Positions 18,090-29,616 of a DNA stretch of 58,531 nt are shown here, in pieces. A model generated the notes under the pieces. It saw only the letters and a list, made by a program, of their open reading frames with translations. It searched no databases and was not told the DNA's origin. Both the position numbers and the translations under genes were made by a program. Source of the stretch: Aeromonas allosaccharophila (lineage in GTDB: Bacteria; Pseudomonadota; Gammaproteobacteria; Enterobacterales; Aeromonadaceae); the NCBI RefSeq assembly GCF_000819685.1, contig NZ_CDBR01000079.1, positions 1-58,531 of the forward strand, read 5' to 3'. Numbering within the stretch: the first letter of the stretch is position 1; the number at the start of each line of letters is the position of its first letter.

Positions 18090-18734
18090 ATGAAAGGAAT
18101 TTTTTTTGACTTTGATGGGACGTTGGTTCAAAGCTTGGAGTCAATGTTCAATATATATTCTTTGTTTTTGTCTAGAAGAAATATACAGGCATCTATTATT
18201 GAATTTGAAAAGCTAAATGGCCCCCCTTTAATCGAGGTCATTCGTTGTCTAAAAGAGTGGCATCATTTACCTGAAAGCAATCAATCATTGCTTGCTGAGT
18301 ATAATCTTTTGATAGATGAAACGTATATTAATTCACCTCCAAGTGTAGGGGGGGTAAAGTTAATTCATGAGGCTTTGAAGCATTCATATCGCTTGGTTAT
18401 AGTGACATCTAATAAAAGAAGTCGAGTTGAAGCATGGTTAGATTTTAATGATTTGCAAGATAGCTTTGATTTAATTGTCGATGGTGACGATGTTAATATT
18501 GGGAAGCCTCATCCTGAACCATATCTGATCGCATTGAAAAAATCTCGATTATGTCCTAGCGATGTTGTTGCGGTGGAGGATTCCATCCAAGGTGCTACAT
18601 CTGCTTTTCAAGCCGGTCTCATTACCTATTTGCTTACTGATAATCTAGGCGGTTGTCAACAGGAAACAAAAGATGGTTTTAAATATATTCGTTCTTTATC
18701 AGAGTTGACGGTTTCATTATTTGGTGATTCGTGA
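18090..18734 (+). CDS. HAD-superfamily phosphatase (phosphoglycolate phosphatase-like)
   Basis: The 214-aa HAD hydrolase has motif I IFFDFDGTLVQS at the N-terminus, motif II VIVTSN near residue 108, and motif III/IV GKPHPEPY followed by VVAVEDSIQGATSA. The helical cap lies between motifs I and II, as in the PGMB/phosphoglycolate branch. Phosphorylated sugars or glycerate derivatives are plausible substrates, but nothing in the sequence fixes this. The stop codon falls inside a 7-bp tandem repeat, so the C-terminus (FGDS) is set by the first repeat units. It is transcribed with the methyltransferase upstream and convergent with the aminotransferase downstream. Confidence 0.8.
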   Translation: MKGIFFDFDGTLVQSLESMFNIYSLFLSRRNIQASIIEFEKLNGPPLIEVIRCLKEWHHLPESNQSLLAEYNLLIDETYINSPPSVGGVKLIHEALKHSYRLVIVTSNKRSRVEAWLDFNDLQDSFDLIVDGDDVNIGKPHPEPYLIALKKSRLCPSDVVAVEDSIQGATSAFQAGLITYLLTDNLGGCQQETKDGFKYIRSLSELTVSLFGDS

Positions 18735-18768
18735 TTCGTGATTCGTGATTCGTGATTCGTGATTCGTG
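18724..18768. repeat. Six tandem 7-bp repeats (GTGATTC)
   Basis: GTGATTC is repeated six times from 18724 to 18765, then a partial GTG. The first two units contain the last codons and stop of the HAD gene. Since 7 is not a multiple of 3, copy number could matter only for sequence read through the array; the HAD stop itself does not depend on it. Confidence 0.95.
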
Positions 18769-18916
18769 CTTGTGGGTTACTATTTATATATGAAAGTTCA
18801 ATTGGTGTTGTTAATATAATTATTCGAATTTACGGTGTGGTCTATATACTTAGAGAGTGCGCAGATAATAAAATTATCCTTAGATTATATACGCACTTAT
18901 GGATTTTATTCGTGAG

Positions 18917-20206
18917 TCAGCGTACTTTAAAAACAGGCTGAATAGGTTCACCGTCAAGATTTTCTTGTATTGTCAACTTACTATCGTGTTCTATCAGTGC
19001 TGGTAATATCTCTGCATATATTTCCAATATTTTCATGATATCTGCATCGGTATGAGAATAGTTGAGGTTATGACTTCCTAGTGTCAGGATTCCTCGTTTA
19101 CATAATTCCTGCATCAGATAGCTTTTCAATAGCCAGCTAGAGTGATTGTGGGAGTCCGCGACTAACAGGAAACACCATGTAGGATGTCCGGCAGTTTTTA
19201 TCCATTCTGGTGCTTTTATATCATCGAGGATGGTATTTAAGCCATCAAGAAGAAATTGTCCTCGTTCAGTTAAACGACCTGGTATATTGTAATGGCGCAT
19301 TTTTTTGATGACTGCCTTGGCGGCAGCTAATGCAATAACATCCCCACCAAAAGTACCAGAGAAAAAAATATCTTCCATACGCTTCATATATTTTTTACGT
19401 CCGACCACGGCAGATATAGGGAATCCATTGGCCATACCCTTGCCAAATGCTGCAAGGTCCGGCGTTACTCCGAATAAAGTTTGCGCTCCTCCAAGATGAT
19501 TTCGAAAGCCGGTGATTGTTTCATCAAAGATGAGCAGCGTACCATGAGCATCACAGAGCTGGCGTAGGCCCGGCAGAAAATCGGGGTTTGGCCAGGCTAC
19601 GTTCATTGGTTCCAGAATGACGGCTGCAAACTCATCCGGGTGGGTTTCCAGTAGATGCTGTAGTGAGGCGAGATCGTTGTAGTCAAATCTGTGGGTCAGC
19701 TCTCTCACGCACTCGGGGACCCCCAAATGGCGAGTGGTTGAGCCAATGTACCAATCTTGCCAGCCGTGATAGCCACAAACGGCTACCCTCTCGCGCCCTG
19801 TAACGGCGCGGGAGAGCCGGATACATGCGGAGGTCGCATCCGTCCCGTTTTTGCCAAAGCGAACCATCTCGGCACAGGGAATAAGCTCGATAAGCTGTTC
19901 GGCGACCTCGGTTTCCAACCGGTGAGGAAGGGAGAATATCGAGCCCAGATTGAGCTGCTCCATGACCGCCGCATTCACATCCGGATCGCAATATCCAAGG
20001 CTGATAGCCAGCAGTCCGCTTGCGAAATCGATGTACTCATTTCCGTCCACATCCCATACATTTGCTCCTTGTCCCCGTTCGATAAAGAGAGGGGCGGCCC
20101 CATAGGGGAAACAGAGGCGGCTTTTGGAGAAGGTCTGGGAGCCTAGAGGAATACTCTGCTCAGCACGGGCCGAGAGTATTAGTGACTGTTGATAACGTGA
20201 ATTCAT
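18917..20206 (-). CDS. Class III (HemL-like) PLP aminotransferase of the glycan cluster
   Basis: The 429-aa protein resembles glutamate-1-semialdehyde 2,1-aminomutase: VWDVDGNEYIDFASG near residue 50, MVRFGKNGTDATSACIRLSRA near 115, FDETITGFRNH near 225 and the PLP-lysine motif AAFGKGMANGFPISAV near 255. It is not expected to be the tetrapyrrole enzyme itself, because it is translationally coupled (one-base overlap) to the SpsF-like gene in the pse operon. Enzymes like this occur next to SpsF-like genes in surface-glycan clusters and probably aminate a keto sugar or transfer an amino group to an activated intermediate. GC content rises within this gene (low near 19 kb, high by 19.7 kb), which suggests a mosaic. 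Confidence 0.82.
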   Translation of the reverse strand: MNSRYQQSLILSARAEQSIPLGSQTFSKSRLCFPYGAAPLFIERGQGANVWDVDGNEYIDFASGLLAISLGYCDPDVNAAVMEQLNLGSIFSLPHRLETEVAEQLIELIPCAEMVRFGKNGTDATSACIRLSRAVTGRERVAVCGYHGWQDWYIGSTTRHLGVPECVRELTHRFDYNDLASLQHLLETHPDEFAAVILEPMNVAWPNPDFLPGLRQLCDAHGTLLIFDETITGFRNHLGGAQTLFGVTPDLAAFGKGMANGFPISAVVGRKKYMKRMEDIFFSGTFGGDVIALAAAKAVIKKMRHYNIPGRLTERGQFLLDGLNTILDDIKAPEWIKTAGHPTWCFLLVADSHNHSSWLLKSYLMQELCKRGILTLGSHNLNYSHTDADIMKILEIYAEILPALIEHDSKLTIQENLDGEPIQPVFKVR

Positions 20207-20958
20207 TATTGTGTTTCCTTGGCAAGGGAACGAGCCAGCCCTTCATTGCGCTGGTGTTGGGTATTGAGAATTGCCAACTCAGGCTGCTGCGCCAGCAAGG
20301 CGAGGATATCGTCAGTGGTGAAGGCCGGGTTGCTGGGATAGAGAGCTTGGTAAATTTGCGCTACCAATTCAAAATCGGCAGGCTCATCGACAGTCCAACG
20401 CAGGTGAGCGAGTGAAGGAGTTCGCTGCAGTTCGCCTATGGAAAATTGCTCGGAATGGTTGCGAACGTAATAGGTGACATGTTCCCGCTCGGTCTGCGTG
20501 GTGGCTTTTTCCTGCAAGGTTGCCAGAGTTGATCCGCTTATGATCTCGGCATCCAACCCATCTGGGTAACTGGGGTTGCCGCAGTTGCTGCTGTAGTCGT
20601 ATTGGCCTGTGAGATGCAAGGCTATCAGCTCATCTATCACCATTGGGTCAGCCAGCGGGCAGTCACCGGTGAGACGTACAACATGGGTCGGACTGTAGGA
20701 TTGAGCAGCCAGATAGAAACGCAGCAGCACATCGTCAAGTGGGCCGCAGAAACAGGGAATATTCAGCCTTTCACACAAAGCCGCAATGGAGTGATCTTCC
20801 GGCTGATCGCTGGTGGCAACCAGTAGCTGGTCCAGTAGCTTGCTCTGCTGCAGACGTTCAATCTGCCTTGCCAGCATGGGTTCGCCCAGCAGATCTTTCA
20901 GTACCTTGTTGGGCAGACGGGTAGAGCTGGTTCTGGCCTGCAGAATACCTAGGATCAT
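20206..20958 (-). CDS. SpsF-like cytidylyltransferase
   Basis: The product is 250 aa from the ATG at 20958; a longer upstream reading would overlap the aldo/keto reductase. The N-terminal signature GILQARTSSTRLPNKVL is the nucleotide-binding loop of the SpsF/CMP-KDO-synthetase-like family, followed by VVRLTGDCPLADP. This family activates acidic sugars as CMP derivatives. No classical pseF is in the window, so this protein is the best candidate for making the CMP-nonulosonate used by Maf1. It overlaps both neighbours by one base or a few bases and is part of the pseB-pseC operon. Confidence 0.82.
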   Translation of the reverse strand: MILGILQARTSSTRLPNKVLKDLLGEPMLARQIERLQQSKLLDQLLVATSDQPEDHSIAALCERLNIPCFCGPLDDVLLRFYLAAQSYSPTHVVRLTGDCPLADPMVIDELIALHLTGQYDYSSNCGNPSYPDGLDAEIISGSTLATLQEKATTQTEREHVTYYVRNHSEQFSIGELQRTPSLAHLRWTVDEPADFELVAQIYQALYPSNPAFTTDDILALLAQQPELAILNTQHQRNEGLARSLAKETQ

Positions 20959-21790
20959 TATGTTCTCCAGAGTCCGGGGTTGATAAGGCCCTGTTTCATA
21001 GAGGCAAGCGAGGCAATCTCGGCCTCGTTGCATGTATGTAATGCTTGGCTGGCCGCAACGATAGTGGCCAATTCTTGCTCATGGCACACACCGACGACAA
21101 AGCGGCTTACTTGTGGCAGGGCAGTCATGATGGAGAGTGCTTTGCCTAGCGGGGCGAGCGAGGGGAACCAGTTGTCAAATTGCTTCAGATCGGCCGCAAA
21201 GCGGTGAAAATAGTCTGGCCGCTGCGCCGGCTGCATCAGCAGGAGTCCCTGCAAAAAGAGCGAGCGTACATGGATTTCACACCCCATCTCTGCCAGCTTG
21301 TCGAGCCAGCCGGTGCGCAGAAAGCGCTGATCGAGCAGATTGGCAGGCAATTGCACCAGTTCAAGGGGATAGCCAGCTACGATCCAGGTATCGAGCTCCT
21401 CTGGAGAGTAAACGGAGACGCCTAGCTTGCCGACACTCCCCTGATGTTGGAGTTCAGCGAGCAACTCGAACAGGGCTGGAGAAGCATCCTGGCTTCGATG
21501 GAGCAGCAAGCCATCGAGCCGTTTGCGCCCCAGCAAGTGCATGCTGTGATTGAGCTCAGTCTGGACATTGGTCAGCGGGAGTCCTGGTGCGAGTTTGTCG
21601 ATCAAGGTGAAGTCATTGGTATCCCGTTGCCCCAGCCTCTGCTCGGCATTGCCATAGGCTTGCGCCGTATCCAGGGTGTCAATGCCTGCCTGGCGCGCTA
21701 GCGCAATGATGGCATTGAGCTCATCATCGCTGACCTGTCCGTCCCGGTTGCTAATACCGTAATCCAGGCCGAATTGCACTGTGCCGAGGG

Positions 21791-21800
<10 letters not shown>
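20958..21800 (-). CDS. Aldo/keto reductase of the pse operon
   Basis: The 280-aa AKR-family protein has LGTVQFGLDYGISN at the start, DTLDTAQAYGNAEQRLG (with the catalytic-type Asp and Tyr), LLLHRSQD near residue 98, and a C-terminal VVGVCHEQEL. The family reduces carbonyl groups with NADPH on a TIM barrel. In this operon it probably reduces or epimerises a nucleotide-sugar or nonulosonate intermediate, but the step is unknown. It overlaps pseC by 10 bp and the SpsF-like gene by one base. Confidence 0.82.
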
Positions 21801-24039
<2,239 letters not shown>

Positions 24040-24873
24040 CTACTTGTTGTTGTGTCTGGCAATGGCCTGGCATACCTGCTCCACCGCATTGAGGGCTCTG
24101 GGGGTGAAGCGGTGCAGCTCATCCGAGTTGATCAAATCGAGTCGCTGATGCTGCACGGCGTCCAGATTGGGCCACTTCTGCCAGTGACGCAGGGCGTCAG
24201 GATCTTGACTCCCCGCCAGGATCAGCGAGGGGTTGGCTCTGATCACCTGTTCCATGTCCACTTGAGGGTAGGGGGTCTTGGCATTCGCCATGATGTTGAT
24301 CCCCCCGCAGAGCTCGATGGCTTGAGCAGGCCAGGCATTGCCACTGACGCTGGTGAGCGGCGGATACCAAAGCTGGTAGAACACCTTGACGCCGGTTGGC
24401 TGGCCATAGCGCTGTTGCAGGTCATGCAGGCGCGCCAGATAGCGATCGGCGGCTTCGTTGGCACTCTTTTCAACCCCCAGCAATTTGCCCAGCGCCCTCA
24501 TCTCGGTGGCCAGCGAGGCAAAATCGGTGGGCTCCGAGTAAAAAACCGGGATACCCAGCTGTTCTAGCGGTGCCAGCATTCGGGATTGGGCCGAGCGCCA
24601 GCCCAGGATCAGATCCGGTTTTTGTGCCAGCAGCGCCTCGACATTGATGCTGCGATAATTGGCCACCTTGGGCTTGGTTTTCACTTCGGCGGGATAGTCG
24701 GAGGCATCATCGATGGCCACCAGCGTGTCACCGGCACCGATGTCATAAAGCAGCTCGGTAAGATGGGGGACCACGCTCACCACCCGGCTCGGAGTGGCAG
24801 CCAGCAGCGCACCGGGCAACCAGGCCAGCAGTATGCAGGGCAGCCAGCTTGGCAATTGCAACCATCTAACCAT
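24040..24873 (-). CDS. btuF: Vitamin B12 periplasmic binding protein BtuF
   Basis: The product is 277 aa from the ATG at 24873 (an in-frame upstream start at 24897 is also possible). A signal peptide covers about residues 1-25. The mature protein has the cobalamin/iron-type fold signatures RVVSVVPHLTELLYDIGAGD, YRSINVEALLAQKPDLIL and FYSEPTDF. BtuF delivers cobalamin to the BtuCD importer. The start overlaps the stop of cbiB by 8 bp, and cbiB in turn overlaps mtnN, so the three genes form one unit, as in other gammaproteobacteria. Confidence 0.88.
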   Translation of the reverse strand: MVRWLQLPSWLPCILLAWLPGALLAATPSRVVSVVPHLTELLYDIGAGDTLVAIDDASDYPAEVKTKPKVANYRSINVEALLAQKPDLILGWRSAQSRMLAPLEQLGIPVFYSEPTDFASLATEMRALGKLLGVEKSANEAADRYLARLHDLQQRYGQPTGVKVFYQLWYPPLTSVSGNAWPAQAIELCGGINIMANAKTPYPQVDMEQVIRANPSLILAGSQDPDALRHWQKWPNLDAVQHQRLDLINSDELHRFTPRALNAVEQVCQAIARHNNK

Positions 24874-25828
24874 GAAGTAACCCCGCCACCGTGACAAGCA
24901 GCGCCAGCATCAACCAGCCCCAGCCCATTGCTTGCAGAATGTTGAGGACCTTGCGCGGTGACTCGCTATCGGGGTCATTACCGCTGCCAAGTACCGGCCA
25001 GCGTTGCAAGGTTCCCTGATAGTAGCGAGGACCACCAAGGCAGATCCGGCACTTGTCAGCCAGTAGTGTCAACAGCATCCCGATAGCGGGATAGGGCCAG
25101 ATCGCACCACTTCGCAGCAGTTGAGCGGCCTGCTTGAGGCGTGGTAGCAGGAGCGGCAGCCCCAGCAGTAGAATAGTGGGGGCATTGAGCCCCTGATAGA
25201 GGGCGCTGGCGGCCCGGCCAAAATAGCTAAATGCGGGATCTTTCATGCTCCAGCCCTGGCTCATCAACTGGGTCAGCCGCCAGAGCAAGGCGCCTTGTAC
25301 TCCCGCGAGGGCGTACCCCAGCAGCGGGCCAGCCCATTGGCCCACCAGACGCAGGGCGCCGCTCTCCGTCACCGCTTTGGCAATGCCCATGGCAGAAAGT
25401 TTGCCGGTTTCACGTTTGAGCCAGGGCGTCGCCTGCAATCTCGCTAGCGGTAGGGTTTCCTGCGTGGCGAGCGAGTGGGTGGCATGGGCGAGTTCGCGCA
25501 GCGGACGGGATTCGATTATCAAGAGCAGGAACAGCAGGTCAAACAGCGGCTCGCTCAGGGCCAGATTGCGCAACGACCAGAGCCCGGCAGCGCAGGGAAC
25601 CCAGACCACCAGCATTGCCAGCATGCCCGCTTGCAGTTGCTGGCGTGGCGCACCATCAGCTCTGTGCACCTTGTGACCGAGTCGGGTCAGCAGGGGTGTG
25701 ACAGCCGAGAGTCGCAGATGGGATGGCCACGGGATCACCGCCTCCAGCAAGGCCGCCCCCACCAGAATGGCCGCAGTCGTCGAGAGGAGGGCGTCGGCCA
25801 TCAGTTCGAGCGAGCCGATTTCGATCAC
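24866..25828 (-). CDS. cbiB: Adenosylcobinamide-phosphate synthase (CbiB/CobD family)
   Basis: The integral membrane protein is about 320 aa with several hydrophobic helices. Family features include [65 protein letters not shown] and GGPRYYQG near the end. CbiB joins aminopropanol phosphate to cobyric acid late in cobalamin synthesis or salvage. The GTG at 25828 or the ATG at 25801 could be the start; the 4-bp overlap with mtnN favours the GTG. The protein appears somewhat divergent from E. coli CobD but of normal length. Confidence 0.82.
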   Translation of the reverse strand: MIEIGSLELMADALLSTTAAILVGAALLEAVIPWPSHLRLSAVTPLLTRLGHKVHRADGAPRQQLQAGMLAMLVVWVPCAAGLWSLRNLALSEPLFDLLFLLLIIESRPLRELAHATHSLATQETLPLARLQATPWLKRETGKLSAMGIAKAVTESGALRLVGQWAGPLLGYALAGVQGALLWRLTQLMSQGWSMKDPAFSYFGRAASALYQGLNAPTILLLGLPLLLPRLKQAAQLLRSGAIWPYPAIGMLLTLLADKCRICLGGPRYYQGTLQRWPVLGSGNDPDSESPRKVLNILQAMGWGWLMLALLVTVAGLLHG

Positions 25829-26517
25829 AGCTTGCCGAGCATCTTGATGATCACTTCGGCAGAGTGCTTGCCTGCTACTTCGATAAAGGCATCGAAGGAT
25901 TCAACCTGTTCCTTGCCGGCGATATCGGACATGGCGCGTACCACCAGATAGGGCACCTTGAACATGTGGCATACTTGGCCGATGGCGGCACCTTCCATCT
26001 CGACCGCCAGCATCTGCGGGAAGTCGGCGCGGGCCTTGGCGATGGCGTCGGGTTTGCACATGAACTGATCGCCGGTGCAGATAAGGCCGACCTTGGTCTG
26101 GTGCTTGCCCTGCTCGGCGATGCAATCCTGAGCGACCGCGATGAGTTTCTCATCGCAGGGGAAGGAAGCCGGCTGCTGCGCCATCTGGCCCATCTCGTAA
26201 CCAAAGGCGGTCACGTCCACATCGTGGAAACGCATCTCGCTGGCGATCACCACATCACCGATGTGCAGATCCTGAGCAAAGCCGCCCGCAGAGCCGGTAT
26301 TGATGACGCAGTCGGGGGAAAACTTTTCCAGCAGCAGGCTGGTGGCCACGCTGGCGGCGACCTTACCGATGCCGGAACGGGTCAGGATCACCTCTTTGCC
26401 TGCTAGCTCACCTTGATAGAACTCGCAGCCGCCCAGTTGCAGGGTGGTGGGGTTGCTCATCTGGCTGCGCAGCAGGGCCACTTCTTGCTCCATGGCGCCG
26501 ATAATACCTACTTTCAT
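25825..26517 (-). CDS. mtnN: 5'-methylthioadenosine/S-adenosylhomocysteine nucleosidase
   Basis: The 230-aa Pfs/MtnN starts at the ATG at 26517 ([13 protein letters not shown]), the family's usual start. Signatures are INTGSAGGF, the [12 protein letters not shown] active-site stretch near residue 172 and RAMSDIAG near 195. The enzyme removes adenine from MTA and SAH, recycling the products of SAM-using enzymes and feeding AI-2 synthesis. It heads the mtnN-cbiB-btuF unit. Confidence 0.95.
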   Translation of the reverse strand: MKVGIIGAMEQEVALLRSQMSNPTTLQLGGCEFYQGELAGKEVILTRSGIGKVAASVATSLLLEKFSPDCVINTGSAGGFAQDLHIGDVVIASEMRFHDVDVTAFGYEMGQMAQQPASFPCDEKLIAVAQDCIAEQGKHQTKVGLICTGDQFMCKPDAIAKARADFPQMLAVEMEGAAIGQVCHMFKVPYLVVRAMSDIAGKEQVESFDAFIEVAGKHSAEVIIKMLGKL

Positions 26518-26621
26518 TGCTGACCTCGTCTTGATAGCCGTGTGGCTGAATTTAAGTTGCTGTAGATCATAACAAAAGATGGCGTCGGCGCCGAGAGGCA
26601 CAAGCGAAAGGAGAAATGAAG

Positions 26622-26648
26622 CGCGGCGCTCCATATGGGAGCGCCGCA
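26622..26648 (-). terminator. Hairpin after the ZIP transporter gene
   Basis: GCGGCGCTCC and GGGAGCGCCGC pair around an ATAT loop. It lies downstream of the ZIP transporter gene (26686-27618) on the minus strand and is followed on that strand by a weak T-rich stretch, so it probably ends that transcript before the mtnN promoter. Confidence 0.55.
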
Positions 26649-26685
26649 GGTGACAAAAAGCATTGATGAGGAGGGGAGAGGGCCT

Positions 26686-27618
26686 TTAGCCGAGCGCGGT
26701 GTCTAGCGTCATCATCAGGGCAAAACCCGCCATCAGGCCGAGGGTGGCATAGGTCTGGTGACCGTTGCGATGAGTTTCCGGGATCACCTCGTGGGAGACC
26801 ACGAACAACATGGCACCAGCGGCGAGCCCAAGCCCTATCGGGTAGGCAATGGCAAGACCGCTTGAGAGCCCCACCCCGAGCAGGGCGCCCAGAGGTTCCA
26901 GCAGGCCGCTGGCAATGGCAACCAGCACGGCCACCGAGGGGCGAAAACCGGCGGCGCACATGGCCAGTGCCACTGCAAGTCCTTCCGGAATATCCTGCAG
27001 CGCGATGGCGGTGGTGAGCGGCAGCCCGACCGACATATCCCCCTGGGAGAAGCTTACCCCGATGGCCATCCCCTCCGGCAGGTTGTGCAGGGCGATGGCA
27101 AAGACGAACAGCCAGACCCGGGAGCACTGCTCATGGCCAGGACCGCAGGGGCCGGTTTTGTCATGCTCGTGCGGGGTGAACTGATCCAGCCCCAGCATCA
27201 ACAGCACCCCGAGGGTCATGCCGACTACAACCACGGCGGCGGCACTAAAGCCGTTGCCGGTGATCCCCTCGGCGGCTTCCAGCCCCGGCAACAGTAGCGA
27301 GAAGGCACTGGCGGCCAGCATCATGCCAGCGGCAAAGCCCAACATGGTGTCCTCACCCTTTTGCGGCACAGAGCGCAGGAACAGGGCGGGCAGGGCGCCG
27401 ATGGCGGTGGCGGCAAACCCTGCGGCGCCACCGTTCAGGCCGTAGCGCACGCCGCTGGTCACCTCGCCGGTCGCCAGCATGATCAGGCTCTGCAGCAACA
27501 GGAGCAGCACCGCGACCAGCGCGATAAAGAGGCCGAGAGCGGTGAGCGGGCGACTTTGCATCTGGCTGCGCAGTTGCTGTGACCAGGATAACGGGGGGAG
27601 GGCTGAAAGATGGTCCAT
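26686..27618 (-). CDS. ZIP family divalent metal (zinc) transporter
   Basis: The 310-aa protein has about eight hydrophobic segments. The two metal-pathway helices carry HNLPEGMAIGVSF near residue 158 and ALQDIPEGLAVAL near 187, the hallmark HN/D-x-x-E motifs of ZIP transporters. A His-poor loop with the acidic and cysteine-bearing stretch HEHDKTGPCGPGHEQC lies before them. It imports zinc or related ions across the inner membrane. It is similar in type to ZupT but longer at the N-terminus, so I do not assign that symbol. Confidence 0.85.
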   Translation of the reverse strand: MDHLSALPPLSWSQQLRSQMQSRPLTALGLFIALVAVLLLLLQSLIMLATGEVTSGVRYGLNGGAAGFAATAIGALPALFLRSVPQKGEDTMLGFAAGMMLAASAFSLLLPGLEAAEGITGNGFSAAAVVVVGMTLGVLLMLGLDQFTPHEHDKTGPCGPGHEQCSRVWLFVFAIALHNLPEGMAIGVSFSQGDMSVGLPLTTAIALQDIPEGLAVALAMCAAGFRPSVAVLVAIASGLLEPLGALLGVGLSSGLAIAYPIGLGLAAGAMLFVVSHEVIPETHRNGHQTYATLGLMAGFALMMTLDTALG

Positions 27619-27940
27619 GACATGACCTCGGGGTGTGCAAAGTGGATGGTGACATTACATCGACTCGGCCACCCCTTGTCCATGTCTGCAAGACGATTGC
27701 CGCTATCGGAAAAGCGAGGGAGACGTTTATCCAGGCAATATGGGTAGCTTAATCAGCAGCCAAAGGCAGGCGGTGAAAGGGAGTGTCGGAAATGGTTGAA
27801 GTGGGTGTTGAGTGGCAAATGGGGATGCATCGTCATGCTTTTAAACAGAGGGCGAATGTCGGGACCTGGAGTGCGGACGTCAGAGATAAAAAAACCGGCT
27901 TGCGCCGGTTTTTTTGTATTGGTGAATGCTGGAAGCTGGC
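27619..27940. other. Intergenic region between the ZIP gene and suhB
   Basis: The right end holds the suhB terminator at 27888-27918. The left part should hold the promoter of the ZIP transporter gene; I do not see a strong sigma-70 match. No credible gene is visible. Confidence 0.5.
27888..27918 (-). terminator. Terminator downstream of suhB
   Basis: Symmetric AAAAAAACCGGC and GCCGGTTTTTTT around a TTGC loop. With A and T tracts on both sides it can act in both directions; suhB ends 23 bp away. Confidence 0.9.
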
Positions 27941-28744
27941 TTATTTGGCCAGAGACTCCGGCAGCTCTTCACGGATCTTGCCGAGCATCTCTTTCAGTAC
28001 GCGCGGGTTGGCAACCACGATGTTGCCGGAGTTTTCGTAGTTGTGACCACCGACGAAGTCGGTGACGATGGCACCGGCTTCTTTGGCCAGCAGCTCACCG
28101 GCAGCGGTATCCCACGGCTTCAGGCCAATTTCCCAGAAACCGTCGACGCGACCGGCGGCCACATAGGCCAGATCCAGCGCGGCAGAACCGGAACGACGGA
28201 TGTCGGCACATTCGATGAACATGCTCTGGAACATCTTCAGATACGGCTCGATGTGATGCTTTTGCTTATAGGGGAAACCGGTCGCCAGCACGGTGCCAGC
28301 CAGCTCTTTGGCTTTGCCGACACGGATGCGATAGCCGTTCAGCTGGGCGCCGTTACCACGGGTAGCAGTGAACAGTTCGTCACGGATGGGATCATAAACA
28401 ACGGCTTGTTCGGTTTTGCCTTTCACGCGCAGTGCGACGGAAACGGCAAAGTGCGGAATGCCTTTGACAAGGTTGGTCGTGCCATCCAGTGGGTCAATGA
28501 TCCATTGGTAGTCCGGATTGGTACCGGCAATCTCACCAGACTCTTCAGCAACAATGCTGTGTTCCGGGTAAGATTTTTTGATGGTGTGAATGATGGCCGC
28601 TTCGGCTTCACGGTCAACGTTGGTCACGAAGTCATTGCTGCCTTTTTGGATAGCCTCAATGTTCTCGGGCTGGGAGAAGGCTTTTACTACAACTTGACCG
28701 GCGTTGCGCGCAGCGCGCACGGCGATATTCAGCATCGGATGCAT
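27941..28744 (-). CDS. suhB: Inositol-1-monophosphatase SuhB
   Basis: The 267-aa protein has the metal-site signatures of the family: VAEESGEIAG near residues 65-75, WIIDPLDGTTNLVKG near 80-95, and KPWDTAAGELLAKEAGA near 210-226. SuhB dephosphorylates inositol monophosphate and, in enterobacteria, also joins the rRNA antitermination complex. Length and motifs are normal. It is a single-gene unit with a strong terminator. Confidence 0.95.
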   Translation of the reverse strand: MHPMLNIAVRAARNAGQVVVKAFSQPENIEAIQKGSNDFVTNVDREAEAAIIHTIKKSYPEHSIVAEESGEIAGTNPDYQWIIDPLDGTTNLVKGIPHFAVSVALRVKGKTEQAVVYDPIRDELFTATRGNGAQLNGYRIRVGKAKELAGTVLATGFPYKQKHHIEPYLKMFQSMFIECADIRRSGSAALDLAYVAAGRVDGFWEIGLKPWDTAAGELLAKEAGAIVTDFVGGHNYENSGNIVVANPRVLKEMLGKIREELPESLAK

Positions 28745-28943
28745 AGGTTCACCACTGGATGTTAAAGAACGGGGGATAAAAGGACGCGGTATGATACCAG
28801 TATTTTGTGCGATGGCAACTGTTATCCCCCTACGACCAATTGATTAGCACTGCCAGATTTGACGGCTCCAATATAGACCAGATCTGCGCTAGTCTTATCC
28901 CAGCAGCCTGATACCGGCTGTCATGAGCATAGGGATATGAGCC

Positions 28944-29399
28944 ATGAATTTGTCATTAGTGAGTCAGAACGTGTCAGCGACCAGTGAAGGTCTATTGGCC
29001 ATTTTGCGGTCATCACCGGAGTATGGTGATCACTTTGCCCACATCGCCGTGACCCCCCTTGCCCAGTGGCAAGCGGCCAAGACGGAGGCGGCGATCTTGC
29101 TGATCGACGGGGATGCCCCCTGGCAGGATGCCGGATTTGCCCGCGCAGAGGACGAGACTATCGGCTTGCCGGTCTTGCCGCTGCTGATCCGAAAGGGGGA
29201 CAAGGAGTTGACGGTCTGCGGGCCGGATGTGCGGGACCCCCGTTTCTATTTTGTCTCAAACGGCATCGTACTGGATGAGTCGGAGCTGGCCGAGCCTGCC
29301 TGCAGCCGGGTGTTGCTGAGCAAGCTGGAGTCCTACTTCCCGCTGCTTTCCCGCCTGATCATGCTGCGCCAGCGCAAGCCGGTCGCCATGCTCAACTAG
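28944..29399 (+). CDS. Conserved-looking hypothetical protein, cytosolic
   Basis: The 151-aa product starts at an ATG with GGGATATGAGCC upstream. No signal peptide, membrane segment or known motif is visible. The acidic central part (AILLIDGDAPWQD, PLLIRKGDKELTV, DPRFYFVSNGI) alternates strands and loops and could be a small alpha/beta domain, loosely like a receiver or ligand-binding fold. GC and codon use match the surrounding core genes, and a strong terminator follows. The function is unknown. Confidence 0.6.
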   Translation: MNLSLVSQNVSATSEGLLAILRSSPEYGDHFAHIAVTPLAQWQAAKTEAAILLIDGDAPWQDAGFARAEDETIGLPVLPLLIRKGDKELTVCGPDVRDPRFYFVSNGIVLDESELAEPACSRVLLSKLESYFPLLSRLIMLRQRKPVAMLN

Positions 29400-29426
29400 T
29401 CACGCCTGTTTTTTGATTACACAAAC

Positions 29427-29468
29427 AACGCACCGCAGGCCAGATCGGCTCGCGGTGCGTTGCTTTTT
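29427..29468 (+). terminator. Rho-independent terminator
   Basis: AACGCACCGC (29427-29436) pairs with GCGGTGCGTT (29452-29461), then GCTTTTT. It closes the hypothetical gene upstream. Confidence 0.85.
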
Positions 29469-29616
29469 AATGGCTCGTTGTCGGTGACTTGTTGCAAGAT
29501 TAGGCGGCAACGGTTTGGTCTTGCCATCGAGCCGAGCTATCTATACCGACCCCTACTATTTCGAGTCGTACTATTCCGATTCGTACTATCCGGCTATGAC
29601 CAACAAGGAGTGAATC

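Noticed and set aside
18759..18941. Short frame after the 7-bp repeats as a gene
   Set aside because: No ribosome binding site, no homology, and it overlaps the end of the aminotransferase gene on the other strand.
18917..20206. HemL (glutamate-1-semialdehyde aminomutase) for haem synthesis
   Set aside because: Motifs are of the class III family, but coupling to the pse operon argues for a glycan role and against the housekeeping enzyme.
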